Shown: one piece after another, positions 21,383 through 32,252 of the stretch
Position numbering within the stretch: the first letter of the stretch is position 1
How the letters are laid out: each line of letters opens with the position of its first letter
NCBI GenBank assembly: GCA_964059195.1
Contig: CAXKWD010000005.1
Location: 145,353,686 to 145,417,685, forward strand
Direction: 5' to 3'
Source of the DNA: Ectobius pallidus
Lineage: Eukaryota > Arthropoda > Insecta > Blattodea > Ectobiidae
DNA length: 64,000 nucleotides
Made by a program: the position numbers and the translations under genes
Notes under the pieces: model-generated
Told to the model about the DNA's origin: nothing
The model's input: only the letters and a program-made list of their open reading frames with translations
Databases searched by the model: none

Positions 21383-21533
21383 CAGTATTAAAGTTATACG
21401 GAGCTTCCCTACTGCAGCGTCGCTTTCATTTTCTCGCCATGGACCCATCTCTCGTAATCTTCAGGGTCCATGACCTCCGCCGGGACGCTGGTTCGGTACT
21501 GACTTGGAAGAAGTCTGCGTCTTCCGCTGATGA
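21383..21533 (-). other. Most upstream exon-like block (type C)
   Basis: Shares the 3' half and donor (CTG/GTGAGTTGC) with the others but has a different start: possible acceptor TTATATTATGTTAAAG followed by TCATCAGCGG. The GGGCCC motif has decayed to GGACCC. Confidence 0.45.
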
Positions 21534-21544
21534 CTTTAACATAA

Positions 21545-22160
21545 TATAAAATTTAATTTTGTTTCTATGGTTGTGTTGTTGTCGTTGTTGTTCTGTCTTA
21601 TTTTACGACGGCGTTGGTATCTCTATGGTTTTAATGAAAATCATGACGTTGCTCAGGAAACAGATTGTAATTTTTTCCCTCTAAAATATTATTATAGGCC
21701 TATGAATATTTTACTTGCAAACTCGTTATTTAGACCTAAAAGCGGCAACAAAGGGGTCTCATTCAATTCGCAGAAACCATTTATATACCCAACAGTGATT
21801 TTATGTCTAAACTGACATTTCATAATTTTAGAAAAATGTATTGATTCTGTTAATATTTGTATTATGTACTCTATGTCTGTCCCCTGTAGCTACTAATGTT
21901 TTCCTGTCATTTATGTTATTCCCTTTATTGTAATTTTTTTTTCTTGTAACTCAGTTTTTTTATCTTGTTAAGTTGCGTTGGTAGGTTCGTAATATGCAAT
22001 CCCGAAATTGGGAAAGCTGTAGTATATTCTAGAAATATATCGCCCACAAGGTATGTGAATTGCTCGTGAGATTTTTTAATCACTCCTAGAAAATTCTAAC
22101 TTTTTCAGGGGTTTTGGATATACAATCCGACTTGGCATCAACTTCTTCATTTCCCTTGAA
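21545..22160. other. Unassigned stretch upstream of the array
   Basis: No first exon or promoter for the array could be recognised. AT-rich; the short frame at 21567-21815 has no motif. Confidence 0.4.
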
Positions 22161-22161
22161 C

Positions 22162-22344
22162 TTAATGATCTAGCCTCAACTGTAGGAGAGGAGAACGCCA
22201 TCCATTTTCACTGAATGCTGCCAAACTTTCAGGATTGAAAGCCTCTTTTACACACTTCAATATCACAGTCAGATTCTGTTTGAATAACGGATTAATCTTA
22301 TTTGCAATATCTTTTACTCCAAATTTTGGACCACTAAACTGTGA
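22162..22344 (-). pseudogene. Coding-like relic, unknown protein
   Basis: The minus strand has a 60-codon open segment without a convincing start, reading GPKFGVKDIANKINPLFKQN, LTVILKCVKEAFNPESLAAF, SENGWRSPLL and ending at a TAA at 22162. Composition looks protein-like (balanced hydrophobic and charged residues, few runs), and readable pieces continue in another frame downstream. I do not recognise the family. It may be an exon or a transposon protein fragment. Confidence 0.35.
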
Positions 22345-22865
22345 TTAATAGCCTGTGGAGGCAAATAGTTACTATTATACCGGCCAATAGTAAAGATGCC
22401 AAAATAATAATATAACATAATTAACTTATACATAATATCGAAATAAACTCATGGTCAGATAATATAAATTTTGAATTGGATCGCTGCTATTTTGAATTTA
22501 CAAAATAAGAAAACGCAAATTACAAACGGTTAATGAAAATAACAAACAAGAAAGAGAGAGAGAGAACATTACAGGAAATTTTGTTGACAGAAACCTCTAA
22601 TTGAGTGCAATTCACTTAAGAAGTATTAAGGGTCACTCTAACTTATACATATTAAGCAAGGCGGCCGTATTGTAGAGCTGGGGTTATCCAAAGAAAAGTT
22701 AATTGGGTAACTGAACAAACACGTACTCAAATAACCATTATATTTTTATTTATTAAGAGCAATAGTTAACCAAATAAATGGATAAAAGTTCATTTTAACC
22801 GAATCTAATTTTGTTATTATTCCCTCTGCATGCTCCACTACATGGTAGTACTACATGCCCTTATA

Positions 22866-23484
22866 CAGGGTGTTAATGAATAACACCGAAATATTTTACC
22901 TGTGTATAGAGGGGATATAGACAAGCAACTTTTATTAGGACATTTTTGCTCTATCACGTAAAATGTGCATGCTACAGGGCATTAAAGTCCTTAAAATTTG
23001 GTGCTCATAACTCAATAATTGAGCGAAATAGGGTTAAAAATTTCATTAAATTGACTTCATGCCTTCTTAGCGATCGATAAAAACCTGATTCTTAACAATT
23101 CATCAACAGCTATACCATAATTTAGAATTTTCATAATCTGCAAAATTTACTGATTAATCACGTGATTGCCCGCCACTGCATTATGTTTTTTTTTCCTAAT
23201 TCCAAACCTAACAAAAATGTTTCGTTTGTCTTTTTTTCCCTCAGAGTTGTAAGATATCGATCGTCATTTTTTACAATTTTCCCGACCACTACACAATATT
23301 CACTGTTCCTTTGTTTCCCATCATTTCAAGTATTAGAAGACAGTGGCGTGCATATCCTTGGGATATTTTATGTTATAACAGGAAGAATTGAATCCATAGA
23401 GCAAAAATCTCCTAATAAAAGTTGCTTGTCTATGTCCCCTCTATATACAGGTAAAATATTTCGGTGTTATTTATTAACACCCTG
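22866..23484. mobile_element. MITE family C (CAGGGTGTT ends), copy 1
   Basis: 619 bp, with ends CAGGGTGTTAATGAATAACA and its inverse TGTTATTTATTAACACCCTG, and TA on each side. Similarity between the two halves extends about 100 bp inward (including AGGGGATATAGACAAGCAAC). Other copies at 45358, 57362 and 61524. TA target and end sequence suggest Tc1/mariner mobilisation. Confidence 0.88.
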
Positions 23485-23633
23485 TATATTCTTAAATTGA
23501 TGCGTGAATAACATAATTCCTGTTCACAGATACACCACATTTTCTGATTGTTATTGTTCTTGATTCCTTTTCAACGCTTGAAAGTCTAATGAGTTCACAA
23601 ATTTTATAAATGGTTTCAAGTGGTTTTTTATTA

Positions 23634-23770
23634 GTACACACCTTAGCTCAATTGGTAGAGCAGTGGCACGGGTAGCTTTGAGATCCTAGTATCAGAGGAT
23701 TTTTTCTCCTATAATATTCTCATGTAATGTCCAACAGAGACCATAATCTGTAAGATATATATATATATAC
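23634..23770 (+). mobile_element. tRNA-derived SINE family S6 fragment
   Basis: Head CTTAGCTCAATTGGTAGAGC, then TCAGAGGATTTTTTCTCCTA and TAATATTCTCATGTAATGTC as in the pair at 29462-29700, ending in an (AT)n/(AC)n tract. Confidence 0.75.
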
Positions 23771-24326
23771 ACACATATACAAATAAATTGGTAAATTAGC
23801 CTGGATCATCGGTTCACTGCAAGAAGAACATTTCTCCAAGTTTTAGAGCGGATTGATAAGCATGTGGGTGCTTCTGGCGCCTAGGAACGTGGTATTGTTC
23901 ATATGGAGGTACGTGGCTAACACAGATAATAATCGTCCAGTACACATACCCAGAGAGTACAAATTTTCAATTAATCTACATAAATTCAGATAATTGCAAA
24001 AAATACCCAGTAATTCTTCCCAAATAGGCTATTAGTACATTAATTTAGATAGTACCCAAATATCCGTGTCACATCCTCAAAAGATACCTAACCTAATTAC
24101 AGAATCTTGTTTTCATGCAAGTTTTTTTTCCTAGAGCTAGGCTGCTCACAGACACACAGACAAGTTTATGAATTAGTATTTTTGGGCTCAGAGGACCTCA
24201 AATCGTGAATTTACGTTAAATCTCTACTTGGAATTACGGAGTGAAATACAATACTTCCTCTCCCTCTAGTACCTATGGTATAGGGAGAGGGAAAAAAGTG
24301 TATCATAAGTAAATTTTATAATAATA
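23771..24326. other. Unassigned stretch
   Basis: Nothing recognisable. Confidence 0.4.
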
Positions 24327-26331
24327 CTAGCTTAAAAGGCCCGGGTCGCCCGGGTTTTTATTTTGTAATTTGAAATTAACTTATGAAGGACTTTCGATTT
24401 GTAGGCCTACATAGAACTTGAAATGAGGAAGAACGACTTATCACACTTAAACTATTTCCTCAGAAAACGCTAGATATAGCCACTACATGCTTGATTTCCT
24501 TTTGCCACATTTCTGGCGTCACCATCAATACTGCTCTGTCAAACCGTTTCCTAACATCGCATAATTAAAAAGTTTTGTTATTTCTGGCCACAAACCCTTT
24601 GATAAAACTCCATACCAGTTCAATTGGATTCAAATTGGTATGATAAGGGGGCAACCTCAGTACTTGATGGCCCACTTTATTTGCCATTTCATCAACCACA
24701 TATTTATTTTCATCTTTGTCCGCGAATTCCTGTGCTAAGATCACTAACTATGCCTTAACACTTTTATCATTAAATGTTACATTCTTTTCTTGAAGTATTT
24801 GGACGCCGATAGTGTTTCACACTGTGGTATGATGCATTGTCCATAACTATTAAACTGTTGGGTTCAAGTTTCGGCAAAACATTAGCAAACCAGTTACGGA
24901 ATACCTCTCCATTCATGTCTTCGTGGTACTCACCTGTTTTCTTTGACTCAAAAATGAGCAAACCCCCATCTACGAAGCCTGTTTCACTACCTATATGCGT
25001 AACTATTAGGCGTTTCCCCTTACCCATAGGATTTTTTAAACCTTGACTTAATCCTGCCCTAAAAGCTTTTTCCTTTGATTCAACAGTAGTGTCATGCCAA
25101 ATTTTAGGGGTGGTGTGTCCTGCATTTACCCATGTCTCGCCTAAGTAATAAAACTTTCGACCCTCTGCTCGGTATTGCTGTACAGCTCTAAGATATCGTC
25201 TTCTCCAAAGTACAATATCATCACGATCTACTATAACATTAACCTCACTTCTTTTCACATATTTCATTCCAATGTCCAACAATAACTTATAAATTGTTGT
25301 TCTTTTAAAATTAGGTAGGTCGGAGTCCTCATTGACAGCACAAAGAAGTTTATCCACAGTTGGAGGTATGTTATCAAAAAAGAATTGATGAACTTTTGCT
25401 CGAATAGCACTTTTCACAACGTCATCAATGTTATCTAAAACACTAAGCAGCTTTTCAGCCTTTCTTGGGGGAGTTTTCACTACACCAGAGTCTCTGTATT
25501 CACTACGCACTTTCCAGATACTTCTGGTACATATACCGGTGAATTCAGATGTCAATTTTACAACGTCCTCAATTGCAAGGGCTGGATATATATTTTTTAA
25601 ACCCATTAAACACATTCAATATAATTTCCTTCTGTCCACTTCGCAAAGATTTACCTCTCTTATTTTTAATTATGCCACTTGGGCCTGGTTGAATTTCAGT
25701 CATTATGTTTAATGCTTCTCACAGACTGGGTTATAAATTATAAACACCACGTTTCGCTGTTCACTGAAATTTGTATGTTTATATTATTCACAACAATGAC
25801 TCTCGCAAACTGGAGGGTTATATCACGAATGCCACGTTTCGCAATACGTTGAAACATTTGCAATAAGTTGATATTGTTATCTGAAGAATTTTCGTCACAT
25901 TTTATGAGCTTTTACTGTTATAAAAATAAAATCTAATACCGCACTATATTGTCTTGTAGCATGATGTGTGGTGTGGTTCAAACCACGTGCATTTGTTTAC
26001 ACGGACTTGCATTCTCAAAAGTCAAAATGAATGGATAACACACTTTCGAATTGGTTTGGTTGCAAGACTCACTTTTGTTTTTGTTTGTTTTGTTATGAAA
26101 ACATGTGAAAGTGGAACTCTCAAACTATTCATTATGTCTCTAACTTTGTCTAACTTTGCCTCATTTCATCACATTTCCGACTTTCCCCGTGGATTTTCCA
26201 AAAATTTCTTTCATACAAACCTTCTCCAGACAATTACGATCACAACAAAACAAAAATCAGCCAAATCGGTCGAGCCGTTCTCAAGTGATGCGGCAACAAC
26301 CCTTTTGTAAATTCATTTTTATTAATATAGA
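24327..26331 (-). mobile_element. Helitron carrying a transposase pseudogene
   Basis: Read on the minus strand, the 5' end is TCTATATTAATAAAAATGAA preceded by A (26332) and the 3' end is CTAG (24327-24330) followed by T, the A/T target typical of Helitrons. A GC-rich hairpin (CCCGGGCGACCCGGGCC) lies about 10 bp inside the 3' end. The first 150 bp from the 3' end match the element at 13435. The 2005-bp span encloses the transposase pseudogene at 24480-25615 in the same orientation and no Rep/helicase. Confidence 0.8.
24480..25615 (-). pseudogene. Tc1/IS630-superfamily DDE transposase, broken
   Basis: The frame from 25615 encodes 281 residues: a helix-turn-helix-like N-terminus (about 10-125), then the catalytic core. 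The motif FYYLGETWVN (residues 155-164) aligns with the YLDETW box of this family, so the first catalytic Asp is replaced by Gly. VMDNASYHS (257-265) supplies the second Asp. After SVK the frame shifts and the protein ends early; the rest is readable in another minus frame down to about 24480, with stops, and contains LPPYHTNLNPIELVWSF, where NPIE gives the third acidic residue. Such enzymes cut and paste DNA between TA sites. This copy lost a catalytic residue and its frame. No terminal inverted repeats of its own were found inside the Helitron. Confidence 0.85.
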
Positions 26332-26334
26332 TAG

Positions 26335-27030
26335 ATTACAAATTTTTGGTGCCATGAAATCCCTGTAACTTTTGTAACATAAATGTTTTGATTGTGCATG
26401 GTCAAAAACTCAAGAATGAAGCTTTGCTTTTAAGGTCTCCCAAAGACATAGAAATGCTCGTAGTTGAAGCAGATGAAGATGTGCCGTAATTTTCCATAGG
26501 CTAAGCTTGGGTGTTGAAGTATTCTTTTAAAATAATTACACTAATACTCAACATCTATTTGCCTTATTCTAATCTCCTTATAGGCCTACATGAAACAATG
26601 TAATGTTTATTTCATGATAATACAATAATGTCCAAATGACATATAGTCTCAAGGACTTTTTCGTACGAGATAAAAATAAGCATCTTTTAAGCACTGTGGA
26701 AGGATTGGATTTCGTGGTCTACACCTTTCGCTTTGACAGCTGTAGAAGTGGTAAAGGAACTTGGATTCTCAGACGTTTATGTATTCCTGTTGAGGTAACA
26801 GGTGGTTGGATTCCCATTTTTCCTCTCCATTGATTTTTATGGAACGTAGCGGGGTAGCTTAGCTCGTACGACCTCAGAGAATATACTCCACACTTTCATT
26901 TGTTAAAAAGTTCTGTAAACTTTATTTTCTTCCTGATGTAATTTAACCATAGCGTTTTTATTCATTGTTCTGACATGATTAAATATACGGTTTATATTAT
27001 GTATACTGTAGTTATTATTAGGTAATCATT
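26335..27030. other. Unassigned stretch
   Basis: A 65-codon frame at 26636-26833 (+) has no recognisable motif and is not called. Confidence 0.4.
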
Positions 27031-27497
27031 AGGGGGGCGGATTTCTATGACCTAAAAAATAGGATATACGCATGCATTTATGACCTAAAAAACATTAAAA
27101 TATGACCAATAAAATTTAAAATATGACTTTACCACTTACACATTGTGTATATTTTTTGAAGTTTCATTACAATACATTTTATTAAAATTTAATTTTAATT
27201 ATTTAAAATATCTGTAAATTCTCAAAAAGTATCATTATAATGAAAAATTTACAAAATACGATATGAAACTTCAAAATTTCTTTAATATGCACACAAATAT
27301 GCAAAAAAAATATGACCTAAATATGCATATTCATACTAAATATGCTACAATAGTTGAAAATTTCCTAAATGTGCAGTTATATGCACAATAAAAGCCGTTC
27401 CATTTTCACCAGGATGCTTGGAATCTGCTTTAAATTAGTCGGAAACTTGAAATAATGCAAAGGGGAACATATGACTTGTCATAGAAATCCGCCCCCT
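27031..27497. mobile_element. MITE family M1, copy 2
   Basis: 467 bp, ends AGGGGGGCGGATTTCTATGA and TCATAGAAATCCGCCCCCT. Flanking 10-mers GGTAATCATT and AGTTATCAGT agree at 7 of 10 positions, so this is older than copy 1. Confidence 0.88.
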
Positions 27498-27507
27498 AGT
27501 TATCAGT

Positions 27508-28968
27508 AGGTTCTGGGAGTTTATCAAACGTCATATTTGTGAAACGCACTCTATTACATACTAGTGTTAAAATGTGTACAATAAATGAAAGAAATAACAT
27601 AAAAGTAATGGTTCCGTGTGCATACTGTTGCAAATTTGGTTAATTTTGCGATAATGATGAACTTTTGCTAGATATAAAAATATTTGTGCGTATTTTATAC
27701 ATCTGTCACATTTTTAACCGCATATTTCTGACAGATTTTAAATATTGTGCATATCTCTGTTAATTCATAATTTGAAGCATTTTTCGCTAAGTGTATGTTT
27801 TCAGAACCTACTGTACAATAAGTGACATGATTTCAGAACTGATTTTTTAATATTAAAGTGACGTTTCACTTCATTAGTTTCCAATTTACTAATTTTTTTT
27901 TATTTACCTTATCTTCTAGAAAGTTTCCTAATTTAATTTACACAACTTATACTATTTTTTCTAACTTATATGTTGTTCAATCAACAAGAGAACGCAAAGA
28001 ATTAAAATTGCTTACGATATAGATATATTTCATTGTGTCCGCAGAATATTTTACATTTATTACGGCATATTTGCATGCATATTTCATCTTCTCATAGAAC
28101 GTAAAAGTAAATCCTGTTTTCCTTTTTCTTTTTTCCTTGGGAGATTTTTAAAATAAATGTTAATTTTCAAGCAGTGTACAAATCATGAACCATACACTTG
28201 ATCACAAAATGCAAAATTAATTTTATATTTATTATAATGAATACTATTTCTTTTAATGTGCACAGATTTAGTACCATATTGTACAACATAACGAATTTAT
28301 GATAATTTTTTCTCCTGGTAAAATTGCTTCACTTTGTACTGATGTTTTCAATTCCATTACTAATATAAGGATAAAATTCCTTTGGCTTCAATACTTTTTT
28401 TGCTAGCAGAAAACACGCTCTTCATTGGTTATCTGCAAACGATTTTTTGCAAATTCAATCCTTACACCTGATTTTTAACATGGGAATTGTAATAGTATTG
28501 TGCCTCAAAAGTGAGCAATTCAATTACTACAGCAATCACCGTGGTTACCATACAAGATATTAAATTCCAATACAGAAGTAATTTTAGCAAGAATAACGTG
28601 ATATGAAAAATGTTATATTCAAAGGAAACTGGAAAACAGGCATTGCAGCAGATATAATAAAAAGACTTGTAAAATGTAATGAGATTTTTTTCCAGTTTCT
28701 TGAAAAATGTGATTAGAATTCTTTTGTCCAGTTTCTAACAGATATGATGAGAATTGGCTATGATATTTGCAAATACATGTCTAAGGATCAATAATTAAAA
28801 TAATATTTTCTGTCGGTTTAATAGCCTGATAATAATGAACGAGAATAATAATGGAAAGAAAATAAGGGCCAGGCACAAGTTCAATTTTGTTATAATAATA
28901 AAGCCTTAAAAGATCTTAGTCTATTATGCATTCTTCAATAGCATAATCTGATATTCCTGCAATAGGCC
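27508..28968. other. Unassigned AT-rich stretch
   Basis: 1.4 kb with no open frame or repeat that can be supported. Confidence 0.4.
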
Positions 28969-28970
28969 GT

Positions 28971-29172
28971 CCCAATGGCTGAGTGGTTAGACCTCTGGGA
29001 CCCGGATCGAATCTCGGTGGATCCATGTGGAATTTGTGATGGACAAAATGGGTTCGGGGCAGAGTTTCTCGGGGTTCTCCTGTTTCCACTGCCATATATC
29101 ATTCCACCGTTGCTCCATTCTTCATAGTATGACCTTTTGGTTGCAATAAAGAATTATTATTTTTATCATATC
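28971..29172 (+). mobile_element. tRNA-derived SINE family S4
   Basis: Head CCAATGGCTGAGTGGTTAGA and B box GGATCGAATCTCGG; a body with GGTTCGGGGCAGAGTTTCTC; ends GCAATAAAGAATTATTATTT then a TCATA repeat. Only copy in the window. Confidence 0.75.
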
Positions 29173-29461
29173 ATATCATATCTGTGATCCCTAAGGTAGA
29201 GGCATAGGGCCTCCAATTGGACGTTTCAGTACTTAGACTAATTTTGATACCTTATATTCCATGAGAGGATAGAGGGACAGGTAGTAAGGCCCACAGGAAA
29301 CTGAGGTATTACTAGGACGTGAAAGGGCCGGAGAATTTTGTTTGGTGGTCCTAATTTAGACTTACGTAAATCTACGACACGGGCCCCCCAACTTAATGAC
29401 CCTCCCGGAGGAATCCATCTACCGCGGCTGGGTTTCAGTAGCATAATATCCTACGGTAGAA

Positions 29462-29565
29462 TATTATGAGAATATTATAGGAGAAAAATTCCTCCGACAC
29501 TGGGACTTGAACCCAGGACCTATGGCTATTCGCGCCAATGCTGTACCATCTGAGCTAAGCCGGAG
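29462..29565 (-). mobile_element. SINE S6 head, minus arm of inverted pair
   Basis: The minus strand gives a tRNA-like 72-mer: TCCGGCTTAGCTCAGATGGT ... GGTTCAAGTCCC ... GTCGGA, with a partly paired acceptor stem, then GGAATTTTTCTCCTATAATA. Close to a real tRNA in layout, but the shared tail marks it as a SINE. Confidence 0.75.
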
Positions 29566-29584
29566 TTCAATTCACAGCGCCAGA

Positions 29585-29700
29585 TGGAACCTCTCTCCTA
29601 TGACTGGGTTCAAGTCCTGGGTTTAAGTCTCAGTGTCGGAGGAATTTTTCTCCTATAATATTCTCATGTAACGTCCAACAGAGACAATCATCTGTGGTTA
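29585..29700 (+). mobile_element. SINE S6, plus arm of inverted pair
   Basis: GGGTTTAAGTCTCAGTGTCG and GGAATTTTTCTCCTATAATA are inverse to the minus arm over about 40 bp. The A box half is missing. Confidence 0.7.
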
Positions 29701-30970
29701 ATGAAAGCTTATATATCCTAGGGTAGGCTACATGTATTCGGAAGAAATAACAGTGCAATATAAAATGTTCTCATTCATTTTAAAGAAACATATAGGAATA
29801 CTGACTGGCTCTCAATAAGATTCCCATTGTACAGGCCTCCCCTTATTTTTTAGAGAATAAATTTTAACAGTTGTAAATTTATACGTACATATTACCTAAG
29901 TATTGCTTATTACGAGTGAGAGAACATGACCAGGTACATATTAATAAGTATAAATTACCCAGTTATCAAACAAGGCATAATATCATCTTTCTATAAATGG
30001 GCTTATTTAACTGACCTCGCTTAGTTCAGTGCTAGCGTTTGTGTCTTCGGTGCGAGCGGTTTCTTGTTTAAATCCTGGCGGGAACCTCGAAACTTCGTGG
30101 AGTTAGTGACAGGTTCGTGACCCAAGATGGCGGTTGTGTCCCAACGTTCCAAACATCGTTGAAACTTTTTTTTTTGCCATCTATGTAGTTAAAGCGATTC
30201 TGAAAGGCCTGGATTTGACCATGACCTCTGAGATAAGATGCACTCTGCCTCACGGGGATAAAAAGGTATTGGGTTCGGTCAGAAGGCGTCATATGCCGTG
30301 GATATAAGTATGCCCCAATCCTTCCAGCCAATGAAGTCCAAAGAAGGAGGTACATGAAGTAGCGTTCGGATGGCAACAGGAAATTGAATTTTACGAAATA
30401 TTTGAATGGTATTATCACAGTATAGTATAACAGTAGCGAAGCTGTATTAAAAGGAAAATGCATCCTTTTGACAGATGGGTGCAACACTAACGCTCCAATT
30501 GGCCAGCAAGAGGCAACTAGCAAACAACCATCTTCAGACCGGGAAAGATAGGAATATATTATGGTCGTATTTCATTATGTGTGTAAAAATTCTAAGACGA
30601 TAATGTTACCGGAAAGGCATACTAGTGAACTCATTGATTTAGTTTCAAGATTGATAGCATTATTTATCTAGTAAAATATCAGACCTGTTCCCCTCTCCAT
30701 ATAAGCTACACAAGCCATATATCTGACAGAACTTCAAGAATTTAATAGGCCTACTCCTAAATCGTATTAATACTGAAAATTCTGACAAAGCAATCTTACA
30801 ATTTCAGTAAGCATGCAAAAGGTCAGGAATTAGAGGAAAAAAAGTAAAGTTGTAGGTTTCAAATCCGATGTGTGCAATATCTTAATCCATTACGTTTTTG
30901 CATTTCATCTTCTAGGCTAGGATTACCCGTATATCAGCTGCATTTTTGTTGCCTCACATTGGTAGCATTC
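29701..30970. other. Mostly unassigned; possible tRNA-like head at 30012
   Basis: GACCTCGCTTAGTTCAGTGC and TTTCTTGTTTAAATCCTGG (about 30012-30085) have A/B-box spacing but no second copy. The 151-codon frame at 30068-30523 (-) has no recognisable motif. Confidence 0.3.
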
Positions 30971-30975
30971 TCTAT

Positions 30976-31530
30976 CGACTGTGTATTGCGGGTTTTCTAG
31001 TCGTTGTTAGCAGGCGGTGCTGCAAAGATAAACAACCAAGGAATTCTGAAGCATTTTGTGTCGAATGTGCATTGCGGGTTTTCTAGTCGTTGTTAAGGCG
31101 GTGCTACAAAGCGTGCAACCAAGGAATTCTATGGGCTGTGTGTTGCGGGTTTTCTAGTCGTTAGTAGCAGGCGGTGCTACAATCTTAAGCAACCAACATG
31201 CAGGGGCTGGTCTAGAAGCCATGGGCCGTGGCAGCTACTTAAACTTTAATTGCAAATAAACTACAAACAGTAAAATACAAAGGCGGAGACCGAGCATTCT
31301 CTATGGACTGTGTATTGCGGGTTTTCTAGTCGTTGTTAGCAGGCGGTGCTGCAAAGATAAGCAGCCAAGGAATTCTGAAGCATTTTCTGTCAACTGTGTA
31401 TTGCGGGTTTTCTAGTCGTTAGTAGCAGGCGGTGCTGCAAACTTAAACAACCAAGGAATTATTAAGAGTATTCTCTATCAGCTGTGTATTGCGGAATTTC
31501 TAGTCGTTGTGAGCAGGTGGTGCTAAAGTT
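30976..31530 (+). repeat. Imperfect tandem repeat, period about 86 bp
   Basis: The core TGCGGGTTTTCTAGTCGTT occurs six times; its TCTAG sits at 30996, 31082, 31153, 31325, 31411 and 31499 (spacings 86, 71, 172, 86, 88). Units also share AGCAGGCGGTGCT and CAACCAAGGAATTCT. The double-length gap at 31190-31305 holds unrelated sequence. Confidence 0.9.
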
Positions 31531-32250
31531 TCAAACATACAAGCTAATAAGGATTAAGGAACCACATAATGAATTCTTTTGAACTTGCAACGTAATTTAA
31601 TTTTTATAGAAACAGCTCACTATCCTAAGAAAATTTGGGACAGAAAATACTATTCGTTAGTCATGTCGCCTGCCGTCAGTTGGCCTAAGTGTCAGCAATG
31701 TCAGGAATGTGAACTATTTTTTCCGACAAATAATACAAATTATAATTTTACTTTTTTAAAGTTCACTCTTTTAAATAAAACATTAAAACTAATATTAAGC
31801 TCCCAGTAACGAGCTCATAAAAAGAGTACACAGAATGCTGAAATAAAATAGCTCCTTTTTCCCAGAACATAATTTGGATTTTTGTGTTGTAGACCATTTA
31901 ATGCCCAAACATGATCCAAAATTTCCTAAAGATGTGAATTTAGGACGTTCTAACTGAGCCAACAGGCTATTATTAAGAAATGTGTGGATATTTTTGTGCA
32001 TTTATATCATGCATTTTTTATATTTTGTATTAAACGTCTGTCGTCCAATATTTGGTGCCGGTGATTCACCTGGCACAGCCCCTCACTTAAAAAAAAAATA
32101 CTGGATCAGGCAAAAAAAAAAAATACTGGATCAGCCACTCGCCTCACGTATGTTTGAAATTTAAAGAGAATTTAATTATGGAGAAAAAAAAGATCCCAGA
32201 TCGAAAACATAAACAGAAAACGTGTATTTGTAAATTACGCTATATATATA
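31531..32250. other. Unassigned stretch
   Basis: Nothing recognisable apart from two short direct copies of AAAAAAAAATACTGGATCAG near 32090-32130. Confidence 0.4.
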
Positions 32251-32252
32251 TA

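Larger units (their letters stand above)
15298..21533 (-). other. Tandem array of exon-like blocks with conserved introns
   Basis: Nine related blocks in minus orientation are each bounded by a pyrimidine/AT-rich acceptor (mostly TTTTTATATACGTTGCAG or TTTTATGGTATGTTACAG) and a donor (mostly CTG/GTGAGTTGC). In transcription order: 21383-21533, 21049-21218, 19094-19261, 18621-18931, 18308-18456, 17823-18145, 17337-17660, 15944-16091, 15456-15781, then the mariner fragment from 15298. Intervening introns are 164, 1787 (with insert), 162, 164, 162, 162, 1245 (with LINE and SINE), 162 and 157 bp. Two block types are seen: long A (311-326 bp) and short B (148-170 bp), sharing a 3' part. Not recognised as any known gene. 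It could be a decaying repeat-protein gene, a spliced non-coding transcript, or a satellite. Confidence 0.7.

Noticed and set aside
24327..24480. Left TIR of the enclosed Tc1-type transposon
   Set aside because: This segment matches the 3' end of the unrelated Helitron at 13435 and has no inverse copy at the right side.
29494..29566. Functional tRNA gene on the minus strand
   Set aside because: The layout is tRNA-like, but the acceptor stem pairs imperfectly and the downstream GGAATTTTTCTCC tail is shared with other copies, so a SINE is the better reading.
30068..30523. 151-codon minus-strand frame
   Set aside because: No recognisable domain or motif; length is not remarkable in 64 kb of six-frame translation.
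30976..31530. CRISPR-like array
   Set aside because: Units are about 86 bp, diverged throughout, unevenly spaced, and the host is a eukaryote.
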